A stretch of DNA of 64,000 nt. It comes from G963667675 sp965197565 (GTDB lineage: Bacteria > Chloroflexota > Dehalococcoidia > Lucifugimonadales > UBA3495). Below the pieces are notes generated by a model that saw only the letters and a program-made list of their open reading frames with translations, ran no database searches and was not told the DNA's origin. How positions within the stretch are numbered: position 1 is the first letter of the stretch; each line of letters opens with the position of its first letter. The position numbers and the translations under genes were made by a program. The DNA lies in assembly GCA_965197565.1 (NCBI GenBank), contig CBDANK010000004.1, positions 62,001-126,000 of the forward strand, given 5' to 3'. Shown here in pieces: positions 37,622 through 47,808 of the stretch.

Positions 37622-40600
37622 TGCCAGTCTCCATTGAAGAGCTACGGCCCCACCTACAGGCTTTCGACTTTCCACGTCTCTTCGTTGAAGGCTTGGGTTG
37701 GGACCACTACGTCACGGAGCCGTTCGTCGTCCGCGTCAACGAGCGAGACTACACGCTCCATCCCATAGCGGAGAAGGCGGGGTTCGCCGTTTACGAGTGC
37801 GATTCCAGCGTCGACAACAACGTCCCCCAGTACCCGGTCCGACGCAAGATTGAGAGCGAAGTCGCCAAGCGCACCTTCGAGCACCTCATAATCTTCACTG
37901 ACCCAGGTCGCAAGGCGCAGGTCTGGCAGTGGGTCAGGCGAGAGAGCGGCAAGCCAGCCTCCTGCCGCGAGTATGCCGTTACTACGGGCGCAAGCGGAGA
38001 CCACCTGCTCCAGCGCATCCAACCGCTATTCGTCTCCCTGGATGAAGAGCCGTCGCTGAACATCGCCCTCGTCGCATCCCGGGTCCGGGCGGCGTTGGAC
38101 GTCGAGAAAATCACCAAGCGCTTCTACGAACGATTCCAGAAGGAGTTGAAGGACTTCGGGAAGTTCATCGAGGGTATCACGGCCCAAGGCGACCGCGACT
38201 GGTACGCCTCCCTCATGCTCAACCGCATGATGTTCGTCTACTTCGTCCAGAAGCAGGGCTTCCTCGACCGTGACCTAGACTACCTGCGCAACCGCCTGAA
38301 GATGGTGCAGGAACAGAGCGGGGGCGGGCGGTTCCAGCAGTTCTACCGCCTCTTCCTCTTGCGGCTGTTCCACGAGGGCCTCGGCCAGCCCGAAGCGCAG
38401 CGTGCGCCCGATCTGGCCGCGCTGCTCGGGAGGGTGCCCTTCCTCAACGGCGGCCTCTTCGACGTTCACGACCTGGAACGTGACAACCCTGACATTGCTA
38501 TCCCCGACGCCGCCTTCGAGCAGGTCTTTGATTTCTTCGACGGCTACCGCTGGCACCTGGACGAGCGACCTTACCGGGAGGACAACGAGATCAACCCCGA
38601 CGTGCTCGGCTACATCTTCGAGAAGTACGTCAACCAGAAGCAGATGGGGGCCTACTACACCAAGGAAGACATCACCGGCTACATCTCACGCAACACGGTC
38701 ATCCCATTCCTGTTCGACGCCGCCAGGAAGGAGTGTCCAGTGGCCTTCGGGCAGGATGGGGGAGTCTGGCGTCTGCTGCGGGACGACCCGGACCGCTACA
38801 TCTACCCCGCCGTCGGCCACGGCATCACTTGGAACGCCCGGCGGCCGGAAGACCCGGTTCCCCTAGACAAGCCCTTCGACCTGCCAGAGGACATCGCCGC
38901 GGGCATCCGAGACGTGTCCAAGCGCGGTGGTTGGAACGCCCCCGCGCCGGAGGACTACGCGTTGCCCACCGAGACGTGGCGGGAGGTCGTAGCCCGCCGC
39001 ACTCGATATGAAGAAGTCCGGGCAAAGCTCGCCTCCAGCGAAGTGGAGCAAATCAACGACCTCATCACGCTGAACCTGGACATCGAGCGGTTCGCCAGGG
39101 ACGTCATCGCCCAGAGCGAGGGTCCGGAGCTCCTGCGCGCCTTCTGGCACACCCTCTACGGCAACCAGGAACGCAGCGACACCGGAATCTCAGTGTTGGA
39201 CCCCACCTGCGGTTCTGGCGCGTTCCTCTTCGCCGCCCTCAACATTTTGGAACCTCTCTACACCGCCTGCCTAGAGGGGATGCGAGGCTTCCTGGATGAC
39301 GCCGAGAGATCCGAGCGTAAGCGCAGCCCTGAGAACCTGGGGGACTTTCGCCGCATCCTTGAGCAAGTGGACAAGCACTCCAGCGAGGAGCAAAGAGACG
39401 CGTACCGCAATCAGCGCTACTTCATCCTCAAGTCCATCGTGCTCAACAACCTCTACGGCGTGGACATCATGGAAGAGGCGGTCGAAATCTGCAAGCTTCG
39501 CCTGTTCCTGAAGCTGGTCGCACAGTTGGAGACCTACGACCAAATAGAGCCGCTGCCGGACATCGATTTCAACGTCCGCGCAGGCAACACCTTGGTGGGC
39601 TTCACCTCTCTGGACGCCGTGCGCCAGGCCATGACAGTCATGCCTACCGGACAGCACCGTCAGATGTTCCCGGAGGACCAAGCAGCACTAGACCACATCA
39701 ATGAAGAGGCCGAGATTGCCAGCGCGGCCTTCAACCAGTTTCGCTGGCAGCAGACCATGCTCGGTGGGGAGGTGACCTCCGCCGACAAGCAGGCCCTCCG
39801 CGACCGCCTACGGAGTCTCGACGACGAGCTGGACCGTCACCTCGCACGAGAGTACGGCGTCGACCTGAACAAGGCTGCCGCGTACGACGCCTGGCGCACC
39901 AGCCATCAGCCCTTCCACTGGTTCGTCGAGTTCTACGGGATCATGGACAAGGGCGGCTTTGATGTAATCATCGGCAACCCGCCGTACGTTGAGTACAGCA
40001 AGGTTCGTAAGGACTACCGAGTTAAGGGCTACAAGGCGGAATCGTGTGGGAATCTCTATGCGCTTTGCACCGAACGGAGCCTTGACCTGCTTGGTTTGAG
40101 CCGACGGTTTGGATTTATAGTGCAGGCACCAATAGTCTCGACGCAACGAATGTCTCATCTACGAGAACTCGTTCACAATCGATCTAGCTTCCTTACATAC
40201 GCCACATTCGATGATCGCCCCGCTAAGCTATTCCAGGGAATGGACCATTGTCGTGTCTGCATCATGTTCTCTTGCACGGGAACACCTAGAGACGGCAGTG
40301 TCGTTTCCACTACGCGATACCACAAGTGGTATACGGACGAGTTTCCGGCTCTCTTTCAACTCCTCACGTACGAATCTCTTCCTAGTTCGCTACTCAACCC
40401 GGTAATCCCGAAGCTCCGGTCAGCGACAGAGGTCAGTATCTACAACAAAATACTCAGCCAGCCTAAGACACTAGGGAGTCTGATTTCCGCCACTCCCAAA
40501 GAGAATCGTATCTATTACAAAATAACCGGCGTAGGTCATTGGTTCACTTTCACAACCTCTCCACCTAAGTTCTGGCGAGATGGCGTTGAAGGATCCTCCA

Positions 40601-40719
40601 CTCGTGAGAACAGCGTATGCTTCCCAAGCCCACTAATAAGAGACACTGCTTTCTGTTTGCTTTGGAGTACGCTCCACTACTGGCTGTACCAAGCTAGTAG
40701 AGCCTCACTGTTGTATTGA
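37621..40719 (+). pseudogene. Eco57I/PglX-like adenine methyltransferase, N-terminal part
   Basis: This encodes 1,032 residues before the frame runs into an inserted element. Methylase motif I is DPTCGSGAFLFAAL and motif IV is GNPPYVEYSKV, with NLYGVDIMEEAVEICKLRL between them, as in Eco57I-type enzymes. KYVNQKQMGAYYTKEDITGYI is a typical helical lead-in. The target-recognition part follows NPPY and is cut at 40,715 by an IS630 element; the stop codon TGA (40717-40719) comes from the insert. The C-terminus continues at 43,166. The paired helicase needs this methylase for self-protection if it restricts DNA, so the break should matter. Confidence 0.85.
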
Positions 40720-41849
40720 TGGGTATAGGGACTTGAGCTTGATGCGGGCGTCCTCGGTTGTGAAGCGCCAGTCCACCTGAATTACGTCCCGGTTCCGTTG
40801 GTCCTGCCATGCGCCTGTTTCCCGTTCCAGGACTTCCTGGCTGGGTATCCGGCGATCCAAGCACTGCCGCGCCAGCACCCCCAGTTCGATCTCGGCCATA
40901 TTAAGCCAACTCCCGTGCTTCGGGGTGTAATGTATCTCCAGCCGTTGGGCAATGCGCCGTGCCTCCGCCGGCTCGAAAGCCTGGTATAGGGATGCCGGAT
41001 GATGGGTGTTCAGGTTGTCCATCACCAAGACTATCCGCTCCTTGTCGACATAGTCCTCGTCCACCAGTTTCTTGACCACCCGTGCCCAGTCGGCCTTGGT
41101 GCGCCGGTCCGTGACCTCCACCCGCCGCCATCCCTCCAGGGGCGCGAACAGCATGAACAGGTTGCTCACTCCGTTGCGTTGATATTCGTAATCGTATGCC
41201 ATGGCTGCCCCCGGCCGCGACGGACGGGGTTGGCGGGTCTCCTGCACCAGTTGCTTGCTGGTCTCGTCCAGACACACCAGCACCTCCCCCTCTCCGTAGG
41301 GACGGTGATAGACCTCCAACACGTCCTCCATGGCGCACACAAAGTCCGCGCTCCCTTGGGACGGGAGGCACCAGCATTCTTTCAGCCAAGGCTTGAGTTC
41401 GTTTTTTTCAGAGTCCGGCGCACCGTCTCTGTGCTGATGCTATCCACTATCTCCTGCGCCACCAATCCATCGGCCAGCATTTGCAGCGTCCAACTGACCC
41501 GTCCCTCCGGCGGTTGAGAGCAGGCCAAGGCTACCAGGTGGGCCTCACCCTGACCATCCAGCTTTTTCTTGCGGCGCTTTAGCTGCTGTTTGCGTCCCAG
41601 GGCTGCCTCCAGGCCCTCCTCCACGCACCGGCGGCGCACCCGTTCCACCGTGGCGCTGCCCACCTTCAGGACCCAGGCTATATCCTCGTCCCTCATTGCG
41701 CCATCAACCTGGTTCTCATCGCTAAGCAGCAGAATGCGGGCGTGAGTCTGCTTGTAAGCCGCCGCCCAACCCTTGGACACCAATCCCTTCAGTTCCTCCT
41801 GTTCCTCCTCCGTAAGTCCCACTCGGTATTTCTTCATCATCACATCCAT
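40705..41849 (-). CDS. IS630-family transposase A (two frames, -1 shift)
   Basis: The first frame (from ATG near 41849, MDVMMKKYRVGLT) gives the HTH half and ends just after a run of seven A residues in the message (41402-41408). A -1 shift there joins LKK to NELKPWLKECW and then to VLVCLDETSKQL, LVMDNLNTHHP and LNMAEIELGVL, the DDE catalytic half. The A7 run is a classic slippery site and the joined product matches IS630 transposases, so programmed frameshifting is likely. The stop lies just beyond the proposed left end of the element. Confidence 0.8.
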
Positions 41850-41889
41850 CCCCGCTTCCCGATTTTCTTTTTTGACTGCTAACCCATCA
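40716..41889 (-). mobile_element. IS630-family element A
   Basis: The ends share TTGATGGGTATAG (left) and, inverted, TGATGGGTTAG (right), each beside a TA dinucleotide (40714-40715 and 41890-41891), as expected for TA-targeting IS630 elements. The boundaries are good to a few bases. It lies inside the methylase gene. Confidence 0.7.
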
Positions 41890-41925
41890 TATCTCACCAG
41901 CCATCATTTCAATGATGGTCAGCTA

Positions 41926-43164
41926 CTAAACTAAAGCCAAGGTGAAACCTGCATAGGCATCCGATAAAATCGGGGGAGTTGCATAGGCTACAAGGCGATT
42001 AGAAGCGTGGTCGGTGTTGGGTATGGGAGAGATAAGCCGGTTTCTCGAACAGTGGGAAATGGATGTGTCCGGTCTGCGCAGGCGGCTAATTCTGGCTCCG
42101 ACGCCCCGCGAACGGGAGCGGTGGCACGCTCTCTGGCTGCTAGCCCAGGGTTGGACCGCTTCGGCGGTGGCCGAGGCGCTGGAACGGGATCCTCATAGCA
42201 TAGGACGGTGGCTTGGCGCCTTCGGCGAAGGCGGTCCTGCGGCCTTGGCCTTCGAGCAGTCCGGGGGTTCCCCCCCGCCCTGGAAGAGGCGCAGCAGGCG
42301 GAGTTGAAGGCGGCGGTGCAGGAACTGCCTGCCAATGTGGATATCGGCCTAGCCAACTGGAACTGGAAAGCTGTCTGGAAGTTTGTCTTGGAACGTTTCG
42401 GCATCAGCCTGAGCCGCAGCAGCTGCCTGAACTGGCTGCACCGCCTGGGATTCGTGCTCAAGCGTCCTAAGAAGCGGCTGGTCAAGGCCGATGAAGCGCG
42501 GCGAGAGGCCTTCGTGGCAGAGTACGCTGCCCTGGCGTGTGAGGCGCAAGAGACCGGGGAGAAGATCTTCTTCGTTGATGAGGCCCACTTCCGGGCGGAC
42601 GCTGAGTTGCGGGGTAAGTGGGCGCTGAAGGGAGAGCCGGCCCTGGTGGACTCGACCAGCCCGCGCCGTGGTGAGAAGGCCAGCTACTACTCGGCAGTGT
42701 GTCTGGAGACGGGCGAGGTGGAATGGATGGAACTGGAGGGGAACAGCAATAGCGGAACATCCGCAGCCTTCCTGGAGCAGTTGAGAGAGAGGTACGGCGG
42801 GCGTCTGAACGTGATCTGGGATAACGCGCCAGCGCACCGTGGCCCGGCGATGCGGTCATACCTGGAGACCCCCGGTCTGAACCTGCGGCTGGTGAATCTG
42901 CCGGGGTACAGCCCGGACTTCAACGCCGACGAGGCGGTCTGGAGATGGGTGAGAGAGGAAGCCACCGGGAACCTGTGCCTGGGAACTAAAGCCTTGGTGC
43001 AGGAGAGGGTGAGCGGCTTCCTCGCCCGCCTGTCCAGGAGGAAGGATGAGGTCAAACAGCGGTGCCGGACCATCCTGCACTTAAGGGCCGAGAAGCTACT
43101 GCAAAACTCCCAACCCGGTTCCCAGCACCACCCAAATGCACATCCCACCTTGGCTTTAGTTTAG
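41926..43164 (+). mobile_element. IS630-family element B
   Basis: A perfect 19-bp terminal inverted repeat, CTAAACTAAAGCCAAGGTG, lies at 41926-41944 and, reversed, at 43146-43164. If the target TA is counted inside the repeat, the mobile unit is about 41929-43161. It stands 36 bp from element A, also within the methylase gene. Confidence 0.85.
42023..43164 (+). CDS. IS630-family transposase B (two frames, -1 shift)
   Basis: The HTH half starts at ATG 42023 and runs through LLAQGWTASAVAEALERDP. A run of seven C residues (42270-42276) is the point where a -1 shift joins it to the second frame, ALEEAQQAELKAAVQELP, then FFVDEAHFRADAELRGKW, NVIWDNAPAHRGPAM and YSPDFNADEAVW (DDE residues). Without the shift the first product stops at 42307. 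The stop lies in the right inverted repeat. Confidence 0.8.
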
Positions 43165-43165
43165 G

Positions 43166-43501
43166 ACTAATTGTCGAGACTTCAACCCGTCCGATTTGGA
43201 ATCAGTGTCGATCCCTGAGTCGATTACCAAAGGGATAGCACACTTTGAAAGCCTAGCGAAGCGCATCACAAATCGACTCAAAGAAACGTCGGAGGTTGGA
43301 TCAGCAACCTACAGAGTTGGTGGTGCGGTTCAATACCAACGTTTCAGCCCGGCATCCGCGAAGTCTATAATAGATGAGATCGACCGCGTGCTTGGAGAGC
43401 ACTACGGCTTCACGGAGGAGGAATTGGATTTCATCATCAACTATGACATCAAGTACCGCATGGGGCGGGAGGGGTTATGGATGACGGCAGACTGGTCGTA
43501 G
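43166..43501 (+). pseudogene. Eco57I-like methyltransferase, C-terminal part
   Basis: Immediately after element B the frame reads TNCRDFNPSDLESVSIPES and ends with FSPASAKSIIDEIDRVLGEH and ELDFIINYDIKYRMGREG, the standard C-terminal end of Eco57I-type methylases. Joined to the N-part across TA (gct agT Agg act) it gives QAS-R-TNCRDF, so the original gene can be rebuilt. Its end overlaps the ATG of the next gene at 43477. Confidence 0.8.
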
Positions 43502-44118
43502 ACCACATCGACAACATAGTGGTCTCGACCGAAACTCACCATAACAACTTGAGTGTCCTGCACTCTCTCGATGTCGGGATGTTTCATTTGGCTGAGTTCA
43601 CCCGCAGACGGGAAATTGAAGCCTTGGAGAGATTTGGGAAGGACAAGGTTACGTTCTTCACAGATTTTGGTAGCAGCGTGGAGCTACTGCTCGGATGCAT
43701 TTTTGACTGGTTTTCTATTAGTCTGGTCAGCTACATGCGAACGATTCAGCTAATGCATTTGATGGAAGCCAATGGCTGGGGTCTGGATGACCTGAAACTA
43801 AAGTCTGTGCAAGGGGAACTGCGTAAATCTTGCGATGTGTATATCAAGAAGATTGCCCCAGATGTGCTTGAATGGCGCAATAAGATCGCGGCCCATAGAG
43901 CCGCAACAGATCCCAGAGCAGATAGCCTGGCTCTCCTAACTTATTCGACCTTCCCTACCATCGGATACCAAAGTCCCTATTACGGCGTTGGTCATCTCAG
44001 ACTTAACTTGGGCGATGGCAGCTCTGCCGCCTTCCGGGAGTGGTCGCTAACGCAGAGATACGAGGAACTAACTCGACGATATTGGCCAGGTCAGGAACTC
44101 ACAAAACTCGACTGGTGA
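43477..44118 (+). CDS. Hypothetical protein, 213 aa
   Basis: It starts inside the last codons of the methylase gene and is otherwise in its own frame. The sequence has a hydrophobic stretch near 65-85 (SSVELLLGCIFDWFSISLVSYM) that could be a buried helix or a membrane segment, and VLEWRNKIAAHRAATDPRAD, where R-N-K-I-A-A-H is an R-x5-H pattern as in HEPN domains. I do not recognise the family. A HEPN-like RNase or structural role is possible. Position implies co-expression with the helicase/methylase pair. Confidence 0.65.
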   Translation: MDDGRLVVDHIDNIVVSTETHHNNLSVLHSLDVGMFHLAEFTRRREIEALERFGKDKVTFFTDFGSSVELLLGCIFDWFSISLVSYMRTIQLMHLMEANGWGLDDLKLKSVQGELRKSCDVYIKKIAPDVLEWRNKIAAHRAATDPRADSLALLTYSTFPTIGYQSPYYGVGHLRLNLGDGSSAAFREWSLTQRYEELTRRYWPGQELTKLDW

Positions 44119-44157
44119 GGCAAAAACAGGGTTTCACTTCTAGGAGGAGTTGAGGAC

Positions 44158-44391
44158 ATGCAGAAAGCGTTGCACATACGGACAACGGTACAGCCGGGCG
44201 GCAAGGTAGAGATTGCCAGCCCGGAGTTGGAGGCCGGTCAGACGGTCGACGTGGTGGTGACGCGCTCCTCGTCTACCGAACGGCGGTCCGTGGTTGAAAT
44301 CCTAGCTGAGGCGCCGGGGCATCGCCTCTTCAAGACTGGGAAGGAAGTCGACGACTACATCAAGGAAGAGAGAGCATCGTGGGACCGCTGA
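44158..44391 (+). CDS. Putative antitoxin, 77 aa
   Basis: The small protein begins HIRTTVQPGGKVEIASPELEAGQTVDVVV, an AbrB/MazE-like or DUF104-like beta hairpin, and ends in a helical charged tail (FKTGKEVDDYIKEERASW) that could bind the toxin. GGAGGAGTTGAGG precedes the ATG. The stop overlaps the start of the PIN gene by 13 nt, the usual antitoxin-toxin layout. Confidence 0.75.
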   Translation: MQKALHIRTTVQPGGKVEIASPELEAGQTVDVVVTRSSSTERRSVVEILAEAPGHRLFKTGKEVDDYIKEERASWDR

Positions 44392-44834
44392 CCCTACCTA
44401 CGCACGGTCCTGTTTACCTCGACGCCAATGGCTTTATCTACAGCGTGGAGCGTGTCGAGCCGTACCGCACGTTGCTCGAACCCATGTGGCGGCAGGCCCG
44501 GGCCGGTGAATTCGATGTTGCGAGCAGCGACATCACCGTATTAGAAACGCTCGTCAAGCCGTTTCGGGAGGGCGATGAGGTTGTCGAGATGCTGCTCCGG
44601 TCGATGTTCGATGCGCATGAGGTTAGTCTAATCCCAGCCACGCGCGAGCTGTGGGAGGTCGCGGCACGCATCCGCGCCGATACAGGGTTGAAGACGCCGG
44701 ACGCACTTCACGCAGCAACGGCTCTCAGCGCCGGCTGTGCGCTCTTCATCACCAATGACACCGATTTCCGCCGTGTCGAGGGCTTGCCCATCGTCGTCCT
44801 CGACGATCTGATCGAGGCGGAAGCGGAGGCATGA
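44379..44834 (+). CDS. PIN-domain toxin (VapC-like)
   Basis: This encodes 151 residues. The PIN acidic residues are visible: YLDANGFIYSVE (D15), VLETLVKP (E near 58), KTPDALHAATA and FITNDTDF. It is predicted to be a Mg-dependent RNase held inactive by the upstream protein. The GTG/ATG region at 44379 lies inside the antitoxin gene. It may stabilise the whole locus or serve as its effector. Confidence 0.85.
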   Translation: MGPLTLPTHGPVYLDANGFIYSVERVEPYRTLLEPMWRQARAGEFDVASSDITVLETLVKPFREGDEVVEMLLRSMFDAHEVSLIPATRELWEVAARIRADTGLKTPDALHAATALSAGCALFITNDTDFRRVEGLPIVVLDDLIEAEAEA

Positions 44835-44837
44835 CCC

Positions 44838-45677
44838 ATGCCAGACGATAGGTTCAATGAGCACTGCGAGGCATTTCTCGCACAGTACACCCGCGGGAAC
44901 ACTCAGACTGTCACCCAGCGCCTTGAAAGCCTGTGCGGGTTCCTCAGACAGAAAGGCAATGTGGTGCAGACCATGTTCGGCGGCTCCGTGCGGAAGGGCA
45001 CTTACGTGACCGGCCTCAGCGACGTCGACGTCCTTCTCATAGTGAACCAGTCTTCGCTTGTGAACCAAACTCCGGCAATGGTCATCGAATACGTGCGGGA
45101 CACCATCCAGAATCGGCTTCGCCAGAATACCGTAAGCGCGGGCAACCTAGCGGTGACGGTCAGCTACTCCGACGGGACCGAGATACAGATACTGCCCGCC
45201 ATTCGAACGAACAGCGGCGGTGTTCGGATTGCCGACCCGGGGAGCACTCAGTGGAGCAACGTAGCTCGACCTGATGACTTTGCCGAGAAGCTAGCCAAGG
45301 TCAACACGGCCAAGAACGGCAGAGTCGTACCGTTAATCAAGCTTGCCAAGGCCATGGCGGGCTGCTTCATTACCCGTCCTAGCAGGAAAATGAGCGGATA
45401 CCACATGGAGTCCCTGGCGATAGATGCGTTCAAAGACTACCAAGGTTCCCTCGACCCGAAGACCATGCTCGTTCACCTATTGGGGCACTCGATGGAGACA
45501 GTGAACAATCCCATCGTTGACTCCACAGGGCAGTCGAGACATGTAGATGAGTACCTAGGGCAGGCAGGTTCCAACCTACGCAAGGGGGCTTCGACTCAGT
45601 TCGGACAGATGCGCGCCGAGGTCAGACGTTGCAAGACCAAGGCAGAGTTCAACAAGCTCTTCTGTGAAGGGAACTGA
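44838..45677 (+). CDS. OAS/CD-NTase-like nucleotidyltransferase
   Basis: This encodes 279 residues. The polymerase-beta signature is FGGSVRKGTYVTGLSDVDVL with G49-S50 and D62-x-D64, and a third acidic residue is likely in GTEIQILPAI. This is the layout of OAS-type and CBASS cyclase-like enzymes, which make signalling nucleotides, but also of some tRNA-modifying NTases. It begins 3 nt after the PIN gene. No CBASS effector with a known domain is adjacent; the DprA/SLOG-like protein that follows could be a nucleotide-binding partner. Confidence 0.75.
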   Translation: MPDDRFNEHCEAFLAQYTRGNTQTVTQRLESLCGFLRQKGNVVQTMFGGSVRKGTYVTGLSDVDVLLIVNQSSLVNQTPAMVIEYVRDTIQNRLRQNTVSAGNLAVTVSYSDGTEIQILPAIRTNSGGVRIADPGSTQWSNVARPDDFAEKLAKVNTAKNGRVVPLIKLAKAMAGCFITRPSRKMSGYHMESLAIDAFKDYQGSLDPKTMLVHLLGHSMETVNNPIVDSTGQSRHVDEYLGQAGSNLRKGASTQFGQMRAEVRRCKTKAEFNKLFCEGN

Positions 45678-45686
45678 GACACAGCA

Positions 45687-46382
45687 ATGGAGCACACGAC
45701 AAGGTTGACCCCAGCGAGACAAGCCCAGGGCGTCGGCGTAAACGGCCGGGCCGCGGTCGCGCTGCCACCGGAGACGGCCCACTTGGGCAACCTTCGGCTG
45801 CTCGACAAGCCGCTAACGGCCCTGTTCTGCTCTAATCGCTGTCCTGGCGACCTCATCTTGAAGACCTACGACATTGCCAGGGCCTTGCGCAATGCTGGTG
45901 TCCCAGTCATCGGCGGCTTTCAAACGCCGATGGAGAAGGAGTGTCTGCGCCTCCTGCTGCGGGGCGAGCAACCTGTGGTCGTCTGCCCGGCCCGCGGCAT
46001 CGACAACATGCGCATCCCTCGCGACTGGCGCCCCGCCCTAGACGACGGCCCCCTGCTAGTCCTGTCGCCCTTCCCGGCCACGGCCCGAAGGCCGACGGCG
46101 GAGCTCGCCGCCCAGCGCAACGAACTGGTGGCCGATCTAGCAGCCCAAATCTTCATCGCCCACGCAGCACCCGGAAGCAAGACTGAAGCTTTCGCCCGCA
46201 AGCTTGCCGCTTCTGGCAAGCCGATGCTCACTTTAGACAGCCCTGGGAACGCGAATCTGGTGGAGATCCGTGCGGAAGTGGTGCATCCTGGGACATGGGA
46301 ACCCAAGGGGCAGCAATCGAATAGTCTGTCAGAGACTATGGATCCCACCCAGCGTATGCTGTCGAGATTCAGTCTTAGGTGA
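45687..46382 (+). CDS. DprA/SLOG-like Rossmann-fold protein
   Basis: This encodes 231 residues. LFCSNRCPGDLILKTYDIAR, then AGVPVIGGFQTPMEKECLRL and VVVCPARGIDNMRIP follow the order of a DprA/SLOG fold (nucleotide-binding Rossmann loop with GG and the downstream acidic block). True DprA loads RecA on ssDNA, but this one lacks the N- and C-terminal domains and sits among defence-type genes. SLOG domains in Thoeris-type systems bind nucleotide signals. It starts 9 nt after the nucleotidyltransferase. Confidence 0.7.
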   Translation: MEHTTRLTPARQAQGVGVNGRAAVALPPETAHLGNLRLLDKPLTALFCSNRCPGDLILKTYDIARALRNAGVPVIGGFQTPMEKECLRLLLRGEQPVVVCPARGIDNMRIPRDWRPALDDGPLLVLSPFPATARRPTAELAAQRNELVADLAAQIFIAHAAPGSKTEAFARKLAASGKPMLTLDSPGNANLVEIRAEVVHPGTWEPKGQQSNSLSETMDPTQRMLSRFSLR

Positions 46383-46386
46383 TCCC

Positions 46387-47808
46387 ATGCCTACCTTGCT
46401 TCACATCTCAGACCTACATCGGACGTCGACGCCGCGTCTCGACAATGATGAGCTCCTATCAGCGATTCTCAGCGACACTAAGCGATGGGAGAAAGAGGGC
46501 ATTCCGTATCCCGAAGTGATTGTCGTGAGCGGCGACCTTATCCAGGGTACGAGTGTGGATCATCCAAACCCTGACTCCGAGATCGCCAGTCAATATGCGG
46601 AGGTCGGGACCTTCCTAGAGCAATTGACAAATGAGGTGGTTGACTCGGACCCATCGCGGGTCATCATTGTCCCTGGGAACCACGATGTCCACTGGAGTCG
46701 CGCTCTTCAAGCGATGAGTCCACTAGATACCTGCCCTGATGGCATAAATGTCAAAGCATTCGAGGCCAACTCCTCTATTCGCTGGCACTGGAAGGAGCAG
46801 AAAGCCTATGAGATTGTTGACAGGGGTGCGTATGAGTCTCGCTTTGAACACTTCAGGCAGTTTCAAGCAAACTTTTATGCCAGCCTAGACTCGAGTCCAT
46901 TACTGCAGGATCAAGATATTGTTCGGATTGATTATCCGTCGCTTGGGCTTGTTGTCGTGGGCTTCGCTTCATGGCATGGGAATGACTGCTTCTGCCATGT
47001 AGGAGAGATCGAGTCCAAAGCACTAGCCGCGGCTCGGGAACTGCTTCAGGATTCGCAGGCCCCTGTTGCCGTTGCAGTGTGGCACCATGGAGTTGTAGGC
47101 GGGCCACGTGCAGATGACTACATGGACGTGCGCATTGTCCACAGGCTAATTGACTTCGGATTCAGCGTAGGTATGCACGGACATCACCATTACGCCGGCG
47201 CAGCACCGTTCGAACTGCGTCTCCCCAACCTGACCTCAATGGCTGTGATAGGTGCAGGTTCGCTTGCAGTAGGGGATAGGGAGCTTCCTATGGGCGAACG
47301 TCGGCAATTCAACATTGTAGAGATTGATCCAGACAGCGAGACGGTTACTACTCACGTAAGAGCGATGTCGCCCGCAGGTGTGTTTACGGGCTCGCATCGA
47401 GATGACTTCGGTGGTAACACGTTCATCACTTTGCCTCTTCATCATTCCCCGGCACGTCCTAAAGGACCCACTGTGACACAGAGGCTTGATGATGCAATGG
47501 CGGCAGTAACGCTTGGCAGAAATGAGGAGGCATTGGACCTTCTTCCATCAAGCGGCTCCGACCATCTACACGTTAAACGGCAGATCCAGATTAAAGCCCT
47601 AGAGGGGCTAGGCCGACATGAAGACTTGCTCAGGCTGTTGGACCCGCCTCAGAGTCAAGACGAGGCTGTCAAAGTCATTTCTCTGCTCCTTGAGTGTGGT
47701 CGATTCACTGAAGCCTCAATGCGCCTCCAGACTATGTCGGCATTGATTGACCCATCTATATTTGGGGAGCTCACTGCGGTCATCGCTGCCAGAAAGGTGA
47801 TCTCATGA
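46387..47808 (+). CDS. Calcineurin-like metallophosphoesterase
   Basis: This encodes 473 residues. All metal motifs are present in order: HISDLH (6-11), VVSGDLIQG, VPGNHDVHW, WHHGVV and GHHHYAG. The C-terminal 150 residues look like helical repeats (LGRNEEALDLL, LEGLGRHEDLLRLLD, LLECGRFTEASMRLQ), perhaps TPR-like. It may hydrolyse nucleic acid or nucleotides. The start ATG 46387 is 4 nt after the previous stop; an upstream opening at 46270 lies inside the DprA-like gene. Its stop overlaps the HSP90-like ATG (ATGA), so the two proteins are probably made in equal amounts and may form a complex. Confidence 0.88.
   Translation: MPTLLHISDLHRTSTPRLDNDELLSAILSDTKRWEKEGIPYPEVIVVSGDLIQGTSVDHPNPDSEIASQYAEVGTFLEQLTNEVVDSDPSRVIIVPGNHDVHWSRALQAMSPLDTCPDGINVKAFEANSSIRWHWKEQKAYEIVDRGAYESRFEHFRQFQANFYASLDSSPLLQDQDIVRIDYPSLGLVVVGFASWHGNDCFCHVGEIESKALAAARELLQDSQAPVAVAVWHHGVVGGPRADDYMDVRIVHRLIDFGFSVGMHGHHHYAGAAPFELRLPNLTSMAVIGAGSLAVGDRELPMGERRQFNIVEIDPDSETVTTHVRAMSPAGVFTGSHRDDFGGNTFITLPLHHSPARPKGPTVTQRLDDAMAAVTLGRNEEALDLLPSSGSDHLHVKRQIQIKALEGLGRHEDLLRLLDPPQSQDEAVKVISLLLECGRFTEASMRLQTMSALIDPSIFGELTAVIAARKVIS

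Noticed and set aside
41901..41918. CCATCATT-tc-AATGATGG hairpin as a transcription terminator
   Set aside because: It lies in the 36-bp strip between two IS630 elements, inside a former coding gene, with no T run; more likely chance or an element remnant.
42264..42280. Possible two independent genes instead of one frameshifted transposase B
   Set aside because: Neither half alone has both HTH and DDE parts; the C7 run and matching fusion product make one frameshifted gene the simpler reading.
34226..43501. Complete DISARM or BREX system
   Set aside because: Only the helicase and methylase components are present; I see no drmA/drmB, pglZ, brxC or brxL-like protein among the neighbours.
44838..45677. 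Confident CBASS call
   Set aside because: The enzyme fold fits, but no known CBASS effector (phospholipase, endonuclease, TM, TIR-SAVED) or Cap2/Cap3 gene is adjacent.
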